Shown here piece after piece: positions 61,990 to 64,000 of a stretch of 64,000 nt of DNA. The stretch spans positions 2,728,001 through 2,792,000 of the forward strand of contig OX595987.1 of assembly GCA_951394045.1 (NCBI GenBank). Direction: 5' to 3'. Below the pieces are notes generated by a model, which saw only the letters and a list, made by a program, of their open reading frames with translations, did not search any database and was not told where the DNA came from. Both the position numbers and the translations under genes were made by a program. This stretch comes from Nitzschia sp. DOCU1. Its lineage: Eukaryota; Bacillariophyta; Bacillariophyceae; Bacillariales; Bacillariaceae. Position 1 is the stretch's first letter; each line of letters opens with the position of its first letter.

Positions 61990-63215
61990 TTAGGGTTGCT
62001 TGGAGGGGCAATGTCGTCTTTTGGTCAAAATAACGAAAACATGAAAAAATAACGTGAAGGGGAATGGATGTGTAATGTCGTGTTTTGGTGGGAATAACGA
62101 AAACACGAAATGAGAATACGGTGATGACGGGAGGGTATTTATGATGATTGTATTCTTACCTTGCTCGTTTGTGTTTCCTTTGTACCTGAACGGGAAGCAA
62201 AGTTCTTCCAAGAGTTTGTTTAATGTTTCTATGGAGGTGATCTTGTGCTTGTTTGTCCGCATGGTTAAGTTTCCCATGTCAACTTTGTCATTGTTTGTCT
62301 TTATTTTGGTTGGTAGAGCCCGGGCTTTAATGTGATATCCAAAGAAGCCGGCTAGTCCTTTGTATGTGTCGATCATTGGTTTTTCAATCAACGCCCCTGT
62401 CATCAAGATGTCCATGTTTCCAATGGAAGTCGTGTTAGGCGGGTTCCACGTGATAGTAGTCGTAGACTTGATTGGCGTTTCCTGTGATGGTTTCTTAGCT
62501 GCTGCCAATTGGTAGGGCATGACAACAATCTGACCGTTCTGAAGGTACATCTTGTTAGTATCATCATCCTCACTGAGTAGGATTTCCGTCATGTCCCTTT
62601 CCCGTACTTTTTTGTGTTCGAATACTGTTTGGTTTGTACGCCTGTGGTTTACACCTGGAGACATGAGCTCGCCAAAGCCCATATGGTCTTGTTCTTGGAG
62701 CAACCAAAAAGAAAAGGGTGTCATGTCTACGATGTGTTGTTCGAGAAAGTCGGCTTTTGGTTTGATGTGAAGAAGTTTTTCGTCAGCCTGTCCTAGTTCC
62801 TCCTCTTCTGAGAATTCGAATTGGTCGGTAATACCGTTCAGGTTGCTATACTGGTTGATGTTGTCCTCCACCAAACGAAAATATGCGGCTTAATTGTACA
62901 GAGTATATATCGGGAATTGGTTAGAATAACGAAAATCGGAGGTTTGACGTGGATGTTGTTATATTGGTACTTACATTCATACATTACTTCCATAGTGTTG
63001 TCTCGTAAGGCTGTTGTGAGGTTTCGTTGGGAAAGGAAATTCTTGATGCGGTCGTGTACTTCTTTGTGCACTTTCATCAGGGCAAGTCGTTCTGCGTCGT
63101 CTCCGTATTCACTTCCATCGCAATGCTGCAATAACTCTGCCTCCGTCTCGTTGGAAAACAACAGTTTTGTGAAGTCGGTTGCCATGGCGGTGTGGTCGTC
63201 CTGTGGTGCCGCCAT
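61990..63215 (-). CDS. Orphan protein A-B, 2 exons, possibly continuing into protein C
   Basis: Exon 1 63215-62975, intron 62974-62889 (GTAAGT...ATTAAG, with a CTAAC branch-like site), exon 2 from 62888. Exon 2 either reads on to a stop at 61990 or is spliced at the GTAAGA donor at 62159. Exon 1 (80 codons) reads MAAPQDDHTAMATDFTKLLF and is helical and acidic. Exon 2 begins SAYFRLVEDNINQYSNL and contains IVDMTPFSFWLLQEQDHMGF, MLTGAL-like MDILMTGALIEKPMID and GLAGFFGYHIKARALPTK. No family is recognised and no catalytic motif is apparent. The part after the 62159 donor is F/P/T-rich and looks intronic, favouring splicing. Confidence 0.45.
62011..62108. repeat. Two 64-bp-spaced direct repeats
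   Basis: ATGTCGTCTTTTGG at 62011 and ATGTCGTGTTTTGG at 62075 each lead into a copy of AATAACGAAAACA(T/C)G. The copies are about 35 bp with a few differences and lie in the probable intron of the orphan gene. The core AATAACGAAAA also occurs in its first intron at 62925-62935, and TAACGAAAAC occurs downstream at 59974. Confidence 0.55.
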
Positions 63216-63851
63216 GGTCGTCTGCTTCGGCAATTGTTGGGACAAATGGTGTTTCGAGTGGAATTGTTTTTATGTGGTCGTTTTGCTTTTTTTTTTGTGG
63301 CGGTTTTGGTTCGGTTGGAATTGTGGACTGTGGGGGCTGTCAAAGTTTTCGTGCAATGGCTGTCGTGGGATTGGTTCTGTCGTGGGATTGGTAGGATCCG
63401 TTGGGCTTTTACTTAAGAAAGCACATGTATCTGGGATTTTGATGTGATGGCAGTCTTGCGACCGAGGTACTGTTTGTGCGGGTTATGATATCTAGCATTG
63501 GGTTTTTCTTAAGAATGCACTTGTATGTAGCCTTGTGACTATACTGTTTGTTAGGTGTGTGATAGCAATGCTTTTCCTAGGCACATGTATGACCGTCTGT
63601 ATGTAGCGTATTTAAGTACATGAAATTTTTATGTGGCGTTGAACGGATGTAGATTGGAGGATGTCATGGGTTAATTTTCCGTTGTGAACATAATATATCG
63701 GTTGTGGCGGCATGCTGAAAATTGAGTCTTACTTGGACGACGGCATGGCATGGATGTGTGACATGGGTGGTGGCAGCGAGGTGTCGAAGGTGTGATGGAA
63801 TTTGTGAAATTGCGTGAGTGGTTGTGTAATAACATCCAAGTCAATCGATAA
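63216..63851. other. Intergenic region upstream of orphan A
   Basis: 636 bp. T/G-rich on the plus strand, with repeated phrases such as GTATGTAGC and CACTTGTATG/CACATGTATG. It must hold the promoter of the minus-strand orphan. No gene was recognised. Confidence 0.35.
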
Positions 63852-64000
63852 GTGCCGTACCTTGCATGCAATGGAGCCTCCAAAAAGAAAGCCAAGGACG
63901 AGGATGTTGATGATCCCTTCATTGAGAATAAAATTGTTCTGACGCCCATATTGAAGAAATGGAAGGACGCCATTGCCAGAAGAGACGTGAGGACGATTAG
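63852..64000 (+). other. Possible coding exon running off the window end
   Basis: The frame is open from just after a TAA at 63849-63851 to the window end and reads, in part, ASKKKAKDEDVDDPFIENK and LTPILKKWKDAIARRDVRTI. This looks coding (charged then amphipathic, no stop). No in-frame ATG is present, so it would have to be an internal exon or be spliced to an upstream start; an AG at 63851-63852 could serve as acceptor. No family is recognised. Confidence 0.25.

Noticed and set aside
1..64000. CRISPR arrays, bacterial operons, insertion sequences, rRNA genes
   Set aside because: None seen; gene structure with GT-AG introns and targeting peptides is eukaryotic throughout.

Overview
The window looks like nuclear DNA of a diatom, probably a pennate one; the species cannot be named from sequence alone. 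Four things point there: compact spliceosomal introns of about 70-105 nt with GT-AG ends; N-terminal signal peptides ending in an A/S-F step of the ASAFAP type used for import into a complex red-lineage plastid; an SLC4-type bicarbonate transporter; and members of families expanded in diatoms (an HSF-type regulator, and the family carrying an RGLExKT motif). Genes lie on both strands and are packed closely.

Layout. 1-0.8 kb: 5' half of a long-form tRNase Z on minus. 1.3-4.7 kb: a three-exon SLC4 transporter on minus whose promoter, exon 1, intron 1 and the start of exon 2 recur as a near-perfect 412-bp inverted copy 0.8 kb away; the spacer holds CRE-like TGACGT(CA) sites. 5.1-7.4 kb: a polytopic membrane protein and a probably plastid-targeted acidic protein with five MGGDPFFL repeats. 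7.9-13.7 kb: RNA polymerase III subunit RPC3/RPC62, convergent with an Integrator-6-like protein that ends in a WW domain. 14.1-15.4 kb: an unknown protein. 15.9-29.9 kb: one six-exon gene for a 4,566-residue protein with SH3, DUF3638/DUF3645 ATPase-like, EF-hand and VPS62-like parts. 30-37.5 kb: F-box/Kelch protein, COX10, an acidic orphan, a plastid-targeted DUF1289 protein and a NUP50-like nucleoporin.

37.9-38.8 kb holds the most striking single gene: a small secreted protein disulfide isomerase in which the first cysteine of the active-site CGHC is an in-frame UGA. The motif therefore reads UGHC, a selenocysteine, and a SECIS-shaped hairpin follows in the 3' UTR. 39-45.4 kb: a small three-exon orphan, an ISE2/Ski2-like DExH helicase with a plastid-type leader, and a tail-anchored orphan. 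46-48.6 kb: a frame-broken Cys-rich gene and an HSF-type factor. 49.6-57.4 kb: an OB-fold-like orphan, two type II membrane glycosyltransferase-like proteins and an RGLE-family gene. 57.7-59.5 kb: a UVSSA-like protein. 59.5-64 kb: a repeat-bearing block of unrecognised multi-exon ORFs, possibly a mobile or fast-evolving locus.

There is no operon logic. Functional themes are RNA processing (tRNase Z, RPC3, Integrator, DExH helicase), inorganic carbon uptake, plastid proteins, and secretory-pathway proteins (Sec-PDI, glycosyltransferases). All splice sites are my own reading of GT-AG signals and frame continuity.
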